In this document: in pieces, positions 24,491-36,233 of the stretch
How the letters are laid out: the number at the start of each line of letters is the position of its first letter
Position numbering within the stretch: the first letter of the stretch is position 1
Assembly: GCF_025698545.1 (NCBI RefSeq)
Contig: NC_068567.1
Location: forward strand, 60,710,705-60,774,704
Length of the DNA: 64,000 bases
Reading direction: 5' to 3'
DNA from: Gossypium raimondii
Taxonomy: Eukaryota > Streptophyta > Magnoliopsida > Malvales > Malvaceae
The notes under the pieces: model-generated
The model's database searches: none
Told to the model about the DNA's origin: nothing
Seen by the model: the letters and a program-made list of their open reading frames with translations, nothing else
Translations under genes and position numbers: made by a program

Positions 24491-26724
24491 CAATAATAAT
24501 AATACTAATTTTTCTCCACCACTAAACATTGAATCTTATTAGGAGTGAGGCAACGACTTTGAAATTCCAGCAAAGAAGCAGCTATTATTGGAGCACTAAA
24601 TGTTCCCTTTAATGGTGGACTTTGCACATTATCAATTTGCACCTCTCACTGCTATTAATGGTTTCGGGTTAATGGGATTGGGGTTAAAGGACTAATTCTT
24701 TTAGTATGTATTAGTATTATTCTTACTATTATTATTATATTAAACAAGCTTTTTTTATCACTTTATTTAGGTAAATCTCAAATAAAAATTAAAATATAAG
24801 ATCTGAGAGGTTGTTTGGTAAACAGAGTTTCGGGTATTTTTTAATTGATTGGGCATAAATAGAATGATTGGGTAGTCAAACCCTCTAATTGTATTGTTTG
24901 ATGAATGAAGGTTTGCAAGAACTTGTTGAGCTAAAACCTCTACAATAAAAAACACAGGGATGAACAACGTTTTTCACAGCTGATTGAGAATGAGATATGT
25001 GGAATGATATACCTGACCATGCTTGCTAAAAAATTACTCCCTCTGTCACATGCTCCTATTTGTGACATGCTCCTATATGTCATTTTACACATATCAGCTT
25101 TCAACTATCAATTAAGTTTTACCAAATACTTTTAGATAAACAGTTAAAAGAATCAGTTGGTCAAATCAATTAATAGAATCAATTTGTCAATCCAACAACT
25201 GCAATCAGCAATAAACCATCGGCCTATTGCAATACTGAGAGTTAAATGGTTTCTTTTAGTAATTCAGCTTTTATTTTTGTTTATTTTCTGATCATTTGTG
25301 GGAAAGAAACAGCAAACATGAAGCAGCCATAATAGGCCCACCTTTATTTTTTTCCTGTGACCAAATTTAAGTCCCAACTATTTTGGGAAGACCTTGCATT
25401 AAATATACAAATATCATGACTTTGTAAATGATGGGGTGAAGCCTAATATTGTTAATTTTTCTCTATTTCTTCGAGTTGGTACTACACTTTTTTTTTGCTA
25501 AAATATCTCGTTGATTGAAAAATATTTCTTGAATATGATGATCAACTATTTAACGACATCTGATTAGAAATAATTTTAAAAAAAATAGAATTAATTCAGT
25601 GAATGATGTCATAAATTTATAAAATTATAACTTAATATATAGTAAATTTACTTTGATATTTCCAAAAATAATTTAATTTTATGATTTAAAAGATTATAAA
25701 GATATGAATTAGTAAAATAGAGAAATTTTGGTCTTAGAAAATTTTTTTGGCTTCCCCGGGTTGCATGTGACCAGCACAATAGGTCATAGATGGTTTACAA
25801 AAGATGAAACAGACCAAGATAAAAAGGATTGAAAGAGACAAGGCGTCAACATTGCCCCAAACAACAAACGACCAATATAATTCTTGACCTATAGCTTTTA
25901 CCATCACCACCAAGGATTCGCAAGGAAAGCCCCCATTTGAGACTATAGGATGACAGGGATGATTCAAGACCACCCAACGATGAAAGCCTTTAGGCATTGC
26001 TCCATGAACTCAGGGCACTAAGAAGCAAGGGGTAAAAATGGTTCAGAGGCCAAGTGATCACAAGTAGAGGAGTCTCACTCCGTCAGAAAAGAGAGACATT
26101 AAGATCATCTTCGACTAAGAGAAACTATCGGCATCGAATGACGGCCCTTAGAACCACACAAAAGATCCCTAAGAAAAAGAAAACACAAGAAGTAACATAA
26201 AAAAACAAAAACCAAAAAGAAGAGAAGTTCGTGAGAAAAGGAGGTGGTGGAGGAGCGCACGGTGGTCGAAACAATGAATGACCATCGAGGCGAAAATGAT
26301 GCAGGAAAGAGACTAGAAAAACAAAGAACAAATTAATTTTCACAGTTACCATACCCTATTCTCACTACTACTAAGTTAATTTTCAACTAATGAAAGTGGT
26401 ATCAAATTTGTATTATAGAACTGTGTGTTGACCTGATGGTTAAATTGTTCACCGTTTTAGGTATAATCTGAGTTCGAGTCATATATAATACATTGTCTAA
26501 AATAAACCCACGCTAAAATCCTATATTAAGTCCTAATAATTTAAACCCACACTATGCTAACGAGCCCTAATCATAGGCTGGCCTATCACTATCGTGGAGC
26601 AAATATATTCAACTATCCACTTCTTCATTTAATTTGTAGGTAAATGTACCACTAAATTTTATATTTTAACTGCACTATGTGTATTGACTAGATTCCCATT
26701 TACAATTTTTTTGGAACACTTAAT
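24491..26724. other. Spacer with unassigned moderately GC-rich patch
   Basis: Mostly AT-rich. Around 25040-25230 are words (TATCAGCTTTCAACTATCAA, AACAGTTAAAAGAATCAG) typical of short MITEs. The stretch 25740-26350 has more balanced composition, with open but unrecognisable frames on the minus strand. I see no known domain there, and a decayed transposon segment is the simplest reading. Confidence 0.4.
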
Positions 26725-27240
26725 ATAATTAAATTATTAGTGAGATTATATTTTGGTCACTCAATTTTAAAGAGTTATAAAATGATTATTAAATTATTCG
26801 AAAGTTTTCATTTAAGTTATTGAATTAATCGAAAGTTTTTATTCAAATCATTGGACTGTTAAGGTTTTTTTTTAAGTCCGACTCGCGAGCTCCAAGTGGT
26901 GATTCGACGATTGGTACGGTGGATTAGTACCCATATTCAACGAGTAGAAGAGCATATCTTAAATCCAAGTCGATCTGATGGTCAGTATCAGAGATAGGAG
27001 AAGAAAGTTTTTTGGATTTTGGTTCACAAATTCGTGACGTTCAAAGTTGTTTCATAGAAAAAAAATGAATTGCAAAAAAGAAGAACGAGAACTTCCGATT
27101 GATGGAGACAATCGAACAAAGAAGACCATATAGCAACGATTCTAATAGCTCAATGACTTAAATAAAAACTTTCAAATAGTTCAATAATCATTTTATAACT
27201 TTTTAAAATTGAGGTACCAAAACGTTAAAAGTAGATTAAA
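26725..27240. repeat. Dispersed MITE family 1, copy C (best preserved)
   Basis: The left arm TTTTGGTCACTCAATTTTAA and GTTATAAAATGATTATTAAA inverts as the right arm AATCATTTTATAACTTTTTA and AAAATTGAGGTACCAAAACG. The core holds GATTCGACGATTGGTACGG and AAATCCAAGTCGATCTGATG. It has no ORF. It lies about 275 bp upstream of the second LRR gene. Confidence 0.72.
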
Positions 27241-27463
27241 CCCATAACATATAACAAATCCTTAAAATCCCAAGCTTTAAATAGATTCAAGATCTCAAAA
27301 ATCACGAGACATTAACCAAAATTTCACCTACCAAAACCAATGTGAACCATATAAACTTATAATGAACCATCTTCCATATCCACTACCACTAATAGAACCC
27401 ATATGAATACATTTTCATTTCGACAATGATACTCAACAACCACACTAACCCCATTATATAATA

Positions 27464-27476
27464 TTATATATATATA
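27464..27476 (+). promoter_or_regulatory. TATA-rich box of the second LRR gene
   Basis: TTATATATATATA about 40-50 bp upstream of the ATG at 27515. It is a plausible TATA element giving a very short leader. The position is unusually close to the start codon. Confidence 0.4.
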
Positions 27477-27514
27477 CACCCAATTGCAAAGATTTTTGTT
27501 TCACTTTTAATAAA

Positions 27515-28756
27515 ATGGAAATTTTAACTTACAATACCATTTCCTTTCTATTCCTTTACTTTTTCGTCTCCGTTTTATGCCAGAATGGTTCCGATATCAG
27601 CCCGATAAGTTCGCCGTCACCATTTGGTGTCTCGACTAAACAGTTAATCTTTAAAGACCGGAGACTGGCCGTTGTTTACCCTATAATCCAAGCGTTCAAG
27701 GCAACCATCACGGAAGATCCACTTAACCGGACTGGAAATTGGGTTGGAGGTGACATATGTAACTACACGGGCTTTTACTGTGATAACCCGCCTGATAACT
27801 TGTCCGCCATTGCCCTCGCCGGCATTGACTTCAATGGTTTCTTGTTAGGTGCACCGACTCTCGAAGGTTTCATCGATAAGTTGCCGGACCTTGCTATCTT
27901 CCATGCAAACTCCAACAAGTTTGCCGGGTCCATACCAGACGTCTCGCAGCTCAAGTACTTTTATGAGTTGGACGTAAGTAACAATGTGCACGCCGGTACA
28001 TTTCCGATGACGGTCATTGGCGTAAAAGATTTGTCGTTTGTAGACATCCGTTTTAATCTATTCTCCGGTTCGGTCCCTCCCGAAATTTTCAACCAAGCAC
28101 TCGAAGTACTCTTCATTAACAACAATGATTTCACCGCCAAACTACCGGAAAACTTCGGTTCAACACCGGTTCGTTACCTCACTTTGGCTAACAACAAGTT
28201 AACCGGTTCGATCCCACGAAGTATCGGCAACCTCAACATGACATTGATCGAAGTACTACTGCTGAACAACAAGTTAACAGGTTGTCTTCCTTACGAAGTA
28301 GGGTTTTTAAAAGAACTCAAGCTCTTTGACGTTGAAGACAACCTTTTAACGGGTCCATTGCCATGTTCACTGTCCTGTTTGGACAAGATCGAGCTGCTCA
28401 ACTTGGCTAATAACCTGTTTTACTGGGAAGTGCCTGAAGAACTGTGTGCGCTTGTCAACTTGGAGAATTTGACGTTGTCGGGTAATTACTTCACTAAAGT
28501 TGGTCCTGCTTGCAGAAAGCTGATAAAAAATGGCATTCTTGACATGACACAGAACTGTGTCCCTGATCTTCCCCACCAAAGATCGTTGCTTGAATGCACA
28601 GAGTTCTACTTGAAGTACATTAGGTTTTGCCCGTACCCTGAGACGTATAAAATCATACCCTGCAAGGATGGTTATCACCATCATTGGGAAGGGTCCAAAG
28701 CCAAGACCATGAAAGCACCTGTTACTTACAAGACTCTTTCAAGACACAAGTTTTAA
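27515..28756 (+). CDS. Secreted leucine-rich repeat protein (At4g06744-like), no polyproline region
   Basis: Intronless, 413 residues. An N-terminal signal peptide (about 1-22, ending near VLCQ) is followed by a short Ser/Pro stretch, the LRR N-cap GGDICNYTGFYC, about ten LRRs (LFINNNDFTAKLPENFG, LLNNKLTGCLPYEVG) and a Cys-rich C-cap (CVPDLPHQRSLLEC). Segment by segment it matches the protein at 14095-15642, sharing DLAIFHANSN, NNKLTGCLPYE, KIELLNLA and VGPACR. It lacks that protein's polyproline block. There is no kinase or membrane anchor, so it is probably apoplastic. Wall or receptor-partner roles are plausible but unproven. Same strand as its homologue, so an old tandem duplication is likely. 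Confidence 0.88.
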   Translation: MEILTYNTISFLFLYFFVSVLCQNGSDISPISSPSPFGVSTKQLIFKDRRLAVVYPIIQAFKATITEDPLNRTGNWVGGDICNYTGFYCDNPPDNLSAIALAGIDFNGFLLGAPTLEGFIDKLPDLAIFHANSNKFAGSIPDVSQLKYFYELDVSNNVHAGTFPMTVIGVKDLSFVDIRFNLFSGSVPPEIFNQALEVLFINNNDFTAKLPENFGSTPVRYLTLANNKLTGSIPRSIGNLNMTLIEVLLLNNKLTGCLPYEVGFLKELKLFDVEDNLLTGPLPCSLSCLDKIELLNLANNLFYWEVPEELCALVNLENLTLSGNYFTKVGPACRKLIKNGILDMTQNCVPDLPHQRSLLECTEFYLKYIRFCPYPETYKIIPCKDGYHHHWEGSKAKTMKAPVTYKTLSRHKF

Positions 28757-30518
28757 GGTTTATGTTTTTTTTTCCTTTGTTTTTACTAATATGGGTTAAT
28801 ATTTGATGTATCTTTAATGCATAAGTTTTATTTGTTATCGGTGAAAACGATATTTCATCATTAGTAAAATAAAAAAATATAGAAAAATTATAAATAAATA
28901 CTAATAATTTTATTTAAATATAACCCCAAAACCCTAAACTTAAAATATGAAAGATGGTATAAATTCTAAACCCTAAACTCAAACTTTAAACCCAATAAGT
29001 AATATAAACCCTAAATCCAAAACCAAAAGAAAAATATAATAATTATAATTAATTTTTAATTACGATTTATCATATCTGCTCATACAATATTTAGAACTAT
29101 TCATAGTTATAAGAGATACTGCGCTTCAGTGTACTCAAACCCACATACTCCTGCACTGACAACATACCGATGCTAGTTGAACTATTTAATATATTTATTT
29201 GTTAAGATTTTTTAAAAAGAATTTAAATTGAACTGTTTATTTTCCCAATATTGGTCTACCTTTTAACTTTTTATATGAAAGAAAATGTATTAGTGTTGAG
29301 TAGAAAAACATTATGATTAAGTTTTATTTTTGACCTACTTATCGTTAATTCAGTTAATTTATGTAATCATTTTTAAAATACAATACTCGATAAAATTCGA
29401 ATTTAAAAGTTAACAAATGTTAAAATTGTCAAAAATATAAACAATCTCTTTATTAAACAATAATCATAAGGGTTGTAATGTTGTCAACTTGGATTGTAAT
29501 GTTGTTCTCCACTAATGTGGGGGGAAAAGTGGCTGCTCATTAGGCTGAGGTAATCATTTGATCATGATATCTTCATGAAAGATATATAAATTAAGATATT
29601 TTTCATATTCGTTTTATGAATTATAAAAATATTTTTTAAAAATTTATGATTATTCATTTTAATAATATTATTTTTAAATATTTAAATTTAAATTTTTTAT
29701 TAAAAATATAATGTACCTTACTACTACTCATCGAAAAAGGATAATAGAAAATGGGCAAATTGCATTATTTTTAAATGACCTAACAAACAAGTAAAACCAA
29801 CCCTACTATAGGACTTGAGGTGGGGCCCATGATGAAAAGCCCAAATAAGAGGTGCTCAAAATTAACAATTAATGGCAATCCCATTGCCTAAGGGCTAAGG
29901 CCACTCAATTTATGCTCCTATCCTACTAGCTGTTGTCCTCCCAAATTCCTACTTGTATTCCATTTAGAAGGTTGTTGTAACTGGATTAATCAGTTAATCT
30001 GATTGGTTGGATGGAGAATCGATCAATTTATTAGTTCAAAGAAAGAAATTGAATTTATAAACTTGTGAACCGGGTTAAAAAATCAATTCAATCTATTTTT
30101 TTTTTACTTTTTTCTATATATTTTTTATTTCATGAATTTTTTAATAATTTATGAAATCAAATTTGATCAAATTGATTGAATCGATCAAATGAAGAATTTG
30201 CAGATTGGCTAATCCAATCACAAATTCGATTAAGGAAATTTTGGTTTTATCTCCTACTAAATAATTTCATCACTAACCAAATATCTAAAGTTTCAACCTA
30301 ACATTAATAAAAGTTTAATTACAACTATTTTCTCATTTTTATTGTTGAATAATTTTTTATAAATATATTTTAATATTAATTTTTCACTAAGTATAACATA
30401 ATTTATTATCTAAGGGAAAAAAAAACCAATGAAGCCTTCACATTGTTTAAAATTAAATTAAATTATAATGATGTGATATCATCTTTTTTATTAACAATGT
30501 ATAAATATATATGGTGGT
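28757..30518. other. 3' flank of the second LRR gene, AT-rich
   Basis: 3' UTR then decayed spacer. At 28925-29035 there are several degenerate AAACCCTAAAC-like words in a row. At 29980-30240 a diverged inverted stretch contains AATCAGTTAATCTGATTGG and later AGATTGGCTAATCCAATC. No genes seen. Confidence 0.5.
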
Positions 30519-31031
30519 CACCACTGGAAAAAATGTGGATTAAACTCAACATTGATGGAGCAGTGTCATCCATTAGCAATTGTACTTCGATAGGAGGCGT
30601 GTTAATTTAGAGATGCTGATGCGAGATGGTTGTGTAGGTTCTCAATGGTGGTTGGCAGGGAAATAGTTTTTCGAGTTGAAGCACGAGCCATGCTTGAAGG
30701 ATTGCGCATAGCATGGGAGAAATGATTCAAGTAGTTAGAACTAGAATGCGATGATGCACTTCTAGTGGAGACTCTACTAGTTAGTGGAGTTGCCAATAAT
30801 AGTTTGGTGGAGCTACGTTTAATTAATTGCCTTTTCAAACGAAATTGGAAGATAAGACTTCGTCATATTCCAATGTCTCGAAATGCGGCTGCTATTCAAA
30901 TGGCTAAGTACGTGAATAATGGTACATCGAATTTATTGTTATTGTGGATTCACCAAGTTCAATACAATGGGTTTTGCAGTTCGAGAGTAATGTCTTTACA
31001 CGGATTTGATTGGTTCGATATAATTACTTAA
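30519..31031 (+). pseudogene. RNase H-like domain remnant of a LINE-type retroelement (or related host family)
   Basis: From 30519 the frame reads WIKLNIDGAVSS, then SIGGVLI and a stop, then further pieces VFRVEARAMLEGLRIAWE, LELECDDALLVETLL, LRLINCLFKRNWKIRLRHIP and MSRNAAAIQMAKYV. This order (N-DGA..., G-GV-R, EA-A...GL, -E-D, hP-R-N-AAD-LAK) is the plant RVT_3 / RNase H-like module found next to non-LTR reverse transcriptases. It has at least three stops and the reverse transcriptase part is absent. It is a dead fragment. Confidence 0.68.
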
Positions 31032-31261
31032 TGTTGTTTCTTTTCTACCAAAAAAAAAATTATACACACTACCGACAAATCCAATATTAACTCTTGTATA
31101 AATAGGTATCAATCGTGTTAGGGATCAAATCATATTATACATTATACATAACTTTCATTTATTATACCAACGTTTATTAGACTGAGTGATAAAAGTTTTA
31201 GACTTCATAAGTGGAGGAAACAACCCTAGAAAGAGCTTTGTTCTCATTTAGAAATCCGATT

Positions 31262-31745
31262 AGAGGTGTACATGGGACGGGTCAGACTTAAACATGATAT
31301 TAATATATCTTATATTTGTCTAAACTCAACATTACTCAAAATATGAGTCTAAAATTTTATCCAAACTCATTTTAAGCTTGTCCATATCATTTTTTTTTAA
31401 AATATTCATATAATTTTAATTTAATATTTAATAATTTAAAATATTTTTCATATATTATATTTTTATAAGTAGGCAATTTAATATTTTTAGTATGTTTATA
31501 TATAGTATTATTTATTGCTATATATATTTAATTTTTATGTGCTAGAAATTATTTAATATATAAAAATAATATAATATAATACAAACTTAAAAACAAGTCA
31601 AGATCGAACCTAATATTTTAAACCGGACTAATTTTTTACCTAAATTCATTTTTCAAATCTAATATTTTTACTTAAACTCTCTTAAATTTGAACTATATTA
31701 AATAAATAACCCAAACTACAAAACAAGTATAGATACATTCCTATT
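31262..31745. repeat. GGGCC-type dispersed repeat, copy 2
   Basis: It opens AGAGGTGTACATGGGACGGG and continues TCTAAAATTTTATCCAAAC. It ends AACCGGACTAATTTTTTACC with CTAATATTTTTACTTAAAC, in the same order as copy 1. Non-coding. Confidence 0.55.
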
Positions 31746-31899
31746 AAAAAAGAACTTTCATCTAGTGTATAATTAATTGAGGACCTCCATAACTCCAAAT
31801 CTACCAAACTCCTAGACCCCCTAAACTATCTGTATTCAGATTCAGATTGCTGTGAATAATGTTCAAAAGAACTTGTTTGTGAAATGACAGGGCAAGGGG

Positions 31900-32720
31900 G
31901 GACCTATGCACCATGTTCCAACTAGTCCAACCACACGAGATGAGAAAGTGACAAGTAGAGGAAGAAACATAGTAACCCCATCCGCAATAAATTCCCAGGA
32001 ACCAAACCTCGCATCAATCTACTTTACATGTACTCTGTCAATGTCGTGTCAACAGCCTGTTTTGTGTGACATAAATAAATACCCTTTGTACCTCCTCCAA
32101 TCACTCATTTTTACAGTGTATATTGATAATACAAAGTGGGTAACCTTAACTAATAGAAAAATATTGTAAGGGATCTATTACACCGTTGCTTTTTATTTTT
32201 ATCGAGTAAATTGGGACTAAAGACTCAACATGTGCGCATTGCCGCTGTCTGGCCTAGTCTGTGTTTGTGTATTGTGCATATTTCTTGACACTGTTATTTT
32301 AACATTTTGTTTGTTCAGAAAATAGTATAAATAGCAGACTTTTTTTTTTTTTCCATTTTTCCACAACAACAAGCAAACAACAATTTCTTCTCTGCCTTTC
32401 TTAGCTTTAGAAAACTTTTCCGGTCAAAATTCCAACCAAGTTTTCAGCTTTAGTTTCAAGTCTACTTTTCTGAATACTTTAGAGAAGAGTAATATTAACT
32501 GTGTTCCACATTCTTTATTTGGGTGTACGAATATCGAAGTACTGTATTAACTTTGGGAGGTGACGTCCGCTACACGATTACACCGATTAGGACGGATCTG
32601 CTTCTAAAACTGTGATTCTTCAACAGCACAGTGATTGTTTTCTTTATTTACGTTTAGTTTATTTAGTCTATCAATGTTAGTTATTTTGTTTTGTAGTAGT
32701 ATATTTCCAACAATCTGCAC
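31900..32720 (+). mobile_element. Possible Ty1-copia-like LTR remnant with its own TATA box
   Basis: A TATAAATA box (32326-32333) is followed by a leader-like stretch (CCACAACAACAAGCAAACAA), then GGGAGGTGACGTCCGCTACA, CGATTACACCGATTAGGACG and TTCTTCAACAGCACAGTG. It ends near TATTTCCAACA at about 32712. These resemble the U3-R-U5 of plant Copia LTRs. Neither a clear TG start nor a target duplication was found. It could instead be an orphaned host promoter and leader. Confidence 0.35.
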
Positions 32721-34129
32721 CATTGCTACATTTATTTTTTTTACTGTGCAATTACAATTCTATTGGGGTTGTAATGATATTCAGGTAAATCTCACCCAAT
32801 AATATGCATGTTGAGTCATTTTTAATGGGTTTTCACTTGACAGGTCTAGCTAAACAGTAGTGTTTTTACCCACTAATACCGGCATATGTTTGAACTCTAC
32901 CAAGGCCAAATGTTAGACATTCCCTTGACGGTGAGGTGCTCCCTAGACCTATTGGGTTACCCTCGGGGAGTCAGGAGACAATACCTAGAGTTAAAATCAA
33001 TTATACACACCCTTGTCACAATACCTCCACTATTTGAGGACCCGACCGACTGCTCCCAAAAGAAAACCGACCCCCCAACAATAAGTCTTATTTTATATTT
33101 TACAAAAATAATGCACTCAAGATTCATCAAATATTCTTCCAAATAAAAATACATATATTTATTAAAAATAGCATTTAAAAATGTCATGTGTGTTTATTAA
33201 ATGTACATAAACTCGTGTGGTAGTATCATACATCATACCAAACCTTGAGACGTATCCAAATGTTGTTGCCATAAGGAATCAGTGAGTTGTGTTCTATTTT
33301 TAACTCTCAATCCATCATTTTCACATAATAAAATAATAACTTCTCAAATAAAACAACAAAATTAAACTCTAATTATCAATTAATTTATATATAAACTAAT
33401 AGTTTTGGCTAATGATTAAGTTGTTAAGGCTCCTAATCATTTGTAATTATTGTCACTCTTCAACTTGTTTGTATTCTAATCATACCATTTGTAGGGTTGT
33501 TAAAAATTCAAATTCTCCTACTAGACCCTATACTTTGTGCAAGTCGTGGGTTTAGTATCTGTACTTTAATTTGGTAACTTTTAGTTCCTGTACTTTTAGA
33601 ATTTAAAAATTTTAGTACTGACCAAATGATAACTATCAAATTCATTAAGTTAAGTTATGTTATTTTTTAACTTTGGTGCGTTAAATATATTATCACATGT
33701 GCAATGCTATGTTTATTTGTTATTTTCACATGTTACTTACAAAAAAAATCAATTAACGTATTTAACGGCTGTCATTTGCATTAAGACAAATTCTGAAATT
33801 CAAAAATGATCCAATTGGTGAACTTGACTAAATCTATAACTTTAGGCATAATGCAAGGCTAATGATATAATTTAACCAAACAGATTTAATTGTTACCATT
33901 GGATCAGGACTAAAATTTTAAAACTCGAAAAATATAAGAACTAGAGTGTCCTTGATTGAAATCATATCATATCTAATTTTTTATTAATTTAAAATAATAT
34001 AAAATATTATTCTAATAATATAATTTAATTTGTAAAAATATGATTTTTTTATAATAATTTTACAAATGAGTTTAGATTTGACAAATGAACAATACCAATT
34101 TAATCAGATAAGTAGAAAATTTTGTTCAA
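32721..34129. other. AT-rich spacer including a palindromic MITE at 33525-33960
   Basis: No genes recognised. The palindromic element is listed separately. The patch 32880-33080 has balanced composition but no recognisable protein. Confidence 0.45.
33525..33960. repeat. Palindromic MITE-like element
   Basis: The left arm AGTTCCTGTACTTTTAGAAT with AATTTTAGTACTGACC is the inverse of the right arm GGATCAGGACTAAAATTTTA with AAATATAAGAACTAGAG. There is no ORF. A diverged left-arm-like piece recurs at about 36600-36715. Confidence 0.6.
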
Positions 34130-34450
34130 ATCATCCATATTTGCAAAAGACTAACCTAAACCAAATTTAGACCTCCTATATTTATTTTAATTTTAATATA
34201 TATTTATATTATATTATTTTAATATTTAATAATTTTATACTTTTTATTTATTAAATTTTTTTATATTTATCTTAACATTATTTTAATATTTATATTATAA
34301 AGTATTATATATTTAATATAAATTTATTTTTTAATGCATTCTAAATTACATAATATATAAAATATAAAATATTATAAACTTAAAAACAAATCTATATTTC
34401 AACGATTCTAATATTTTTACTCAAATCCTTCCAAATTTAGAATTCAGATA
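34130..34450. repeat. GGGCC-type dispersed repeat, copy 3 (partial)
   Basis: It shares the A/T-rich middle of copy 1, with TTATCTTAACATTATTTTAAT, TTTATTTTTTAATGCATTCT and AAAATATTATAAACTTAAAA. The GC-rich ends are eroded. Confidence 0.45.
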
Positions 34451-35273
34451 TGGATGAAAACCACATAATATGTAATAACCATGTTTTATTGCTACACCGA
34501 CACACCTCTTTACCTTTCCACTCTTCTGCCGAAACGTACGCTTTTAATCACGTGGACCACGTGATCACCCTGGTACGAAAAGAAAATAAAGACATATCTT
34601 CAGAAATAGATAAATCAGTTCCCCGCAAAAATACCGGGAAGCTTCTTATCCGCACGCGCCTCTAAGCCAATTATTTTAAGAGTTGACATTCATACACCCT
34701 CGTAGCGCGTACCGCTCTAATTCCAGATTTTTAAATAGTAGTACCCACCGGGGTTCGCTAATCTTACGCCGCTGTTTCTTACATTCATCCTCAGCCGCAC
34801 CCTCGCTACCAAAACTCATAATGCTATCCCTCCACCGACGCTACGCCTACTTGTACTTTTTACGTCAAAATACCTTCCTTTTTTTTTTTCAATTTTACCG
34901 TTTGGTTGCTGAGAAAATAACAAAATTTGATGGAAAATTTCATTTTGTCTTGCATGGGATTCTTTTTATATTTATGAGACCTTTAAAATAAAATTCAAAT
35001 ATCATTTTCTTTAAAAAAACAAATTCAAATTCAAATTTCAATTTCTTACTTTCCCACTTTATTTTAAAAAAAATTGATATTTTCCCCTATTTTCTCAGAC
35101 ACCAACCACAATTAATTAAATTTACATTTCGTAAAAACTAGATTATATATATTTTGTGGATACACTTACAATGGTTAAAAGTTTTAACCTTTTATAACAT
35201 TACATTTCTGTACCTGGAAAAAAAAAAAAAGAAAAAGAATTGCCAAAGAGATTAAACGCCGTCGGAAATTCAC
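34450..35273. other. Spacer with a GC-richer promoter-like island and a double G-box
   Basis: The stretch 34480-34860 is richer in C/G than the surroundings. It holds ATCACGTGGACCACGTGAT (34547-34565) and a TTTTAAATAGTAG that could be a TATA element (34729-34741), then a C-rich leader-like run. The first ATG-started frame in it (34819, 56 codons) matches nothing I know. From 35150 to 35273 lies the 3' flank of the IRX15-like gene. Confidence 0.4.
34547..34565. promoter_or_regulatory. Paired G-boxes forming a 19-bp palindrome
   Basis: ATCACGTGGACCACGTGAT contains CACGTG at 34549-34554 and 34558-34563. It is symmetric except for the central base. G-boxes bind plant bZIP and bHLH factors. The target gene is unclear, because it lies about 700 bp past the 3' end of the IRX15-like gene. 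Confidence 0.55.
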
Positions 35274-36233
35274 TCAATCAACATCCTCACCCGACGATGA
35301 TGAAACCGACGCCGGCGACGATAACGTCGTGTTCTTACAAAACCCAGAATTTTTACCATCGTTGGCTTCTCGTTTTTCCACGACGAAATGACCCAAAGAA
35401 TCCACAGTTTCCACCAAGTTCTCGTCGCATAGAAACTCGTCACTAAAAAGACTTTCAACGTCCCTTTCGAAATCATGCACGAAAACATGCGTTTCCCTCC
35501 CTCGTTTCTTGCTCCTCGCCAACACTCCCGCCGTAAAAATCGGAGCCATCCTCCCCGGAGCATCGGGAAAGTACCCACGTGGACCGTCAATCAAGATCAC
35601 GTCCCAGCTTAAATCGTAAATATGGTTCGGCATGTCGTTGATGGCAAGCTTACAATCGGAAAACAAGAGGTTTTGAACCGGTCTACATTCGTCACCGACA
35701 TGGGATTTTGCCGTTGACAACAAGCGCGACATTTGACTCACTTTGGTACCGTACTGTATATCATACGCTTCGATTTCCGGGTGACTCCGCTCGAATGAAG
35801 AAACCAAGTACTCACTCTCGTCGAGAAACACGGTGTGGCCGAGGATATTAAGCGAATGCCAGAGGAGAGATTCATGGGTAAGACCGAATACAAGGAACCG
35901 ACAAGGTGAGGAAGGACAGTTATGAAGAGCAGAAGCAATGACGGATAGTTCAGAAGACGACATGTGATGGGTAGTAGAGTTGGCCGCCGCGGTTGAAGCA
36001 TAATGGAGGAGCGCGGCGGTTACGGAGGAAGGGAGGGAAGAAGAAGCGGCGGTGGAAAGAGAAGGTGTGACGGAATTCGAAATGGAAGTGGTGGTGAAGA
36101 GTGTTAAAGAGAAAGCTAAAGCGAAAAAAGTGATGAAGAACAAGAGGAAAAAACGGTGAGGGGAAGAAGTGGGTTTGTGGATTGAAGGGTGGAGAAGAAT
36201 GAGTTTAGTATTAGGGTTGCCGGCGTTCTTCAT
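35274..36233 (-). CDS. IRX15-L: IRX15 / IRX15-LIKE protein (DUF579), xylan biosynthesis in the Golgi
   Basis: Single exon, 319 residues from the ATG at 36233; Arabidopsis IRX15 has about 317. It opens [20 protein letters not shown], like the conserved IRX15 start, followed by one membrane anchor (about 28-48). The lumenal DUF579 domain includes [65 protein letters not shown] and [13 protein letters not shown]. In Arabidopsis the pair IRX15/IRX15-L is needed for normal glucuronoxylan in secondary walls. Related DUF579 members (GXMs) methylate glucuronic acid. The frame is open upstream to an in-frame ATG at 36341, adding 36 residues. The internal start is preferred from family length and sequence. 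IRX15 versus IRX15-L cannot be decided. Confidence 0.93.
   Translation of the reverse strand: MKNAGNPNTKLILLHPSIHKPTSSPHRFFLLFFITFFALAFSLTLFTTTSISNSVTPSLSTAASSSLPSSVTAALLHYASTAAANSTTHHMSSSELSVIASALHNCPSSPCRFLVFGLTHESLLWHSLNILGHTVFLDESEYLVSSFERSHPEIEAYDIQYGTKVSQMSRLLSTAKSHVGDECRPVQNLLFSDCKLAINDMPNHIYDLSWDVILIDGPRGYFPDAPGRMAPIFTAGVLARSKKRGRETHVFVHDFERDVESLFSDEFLCDENLVETVDSLGHFVVEKREANDGKNSGFCKNTTLSSPASVSSSSGEDVD

Noticed and set aside
25734-26352. Two open frames on the minus strand in a balanced-composition patch
   Set aside because: No recognisable domain; hydrophobic runs probably come from AT-rich codons. Most likely decayed repeat DNA.
28925-29035. AAACCCTAAAC words, possible interstitial telomere repeat
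   Set aside because: The units are irregular and the AAACCCTAAA word is common in AT-rich plant spacers; no uninterrupted array.
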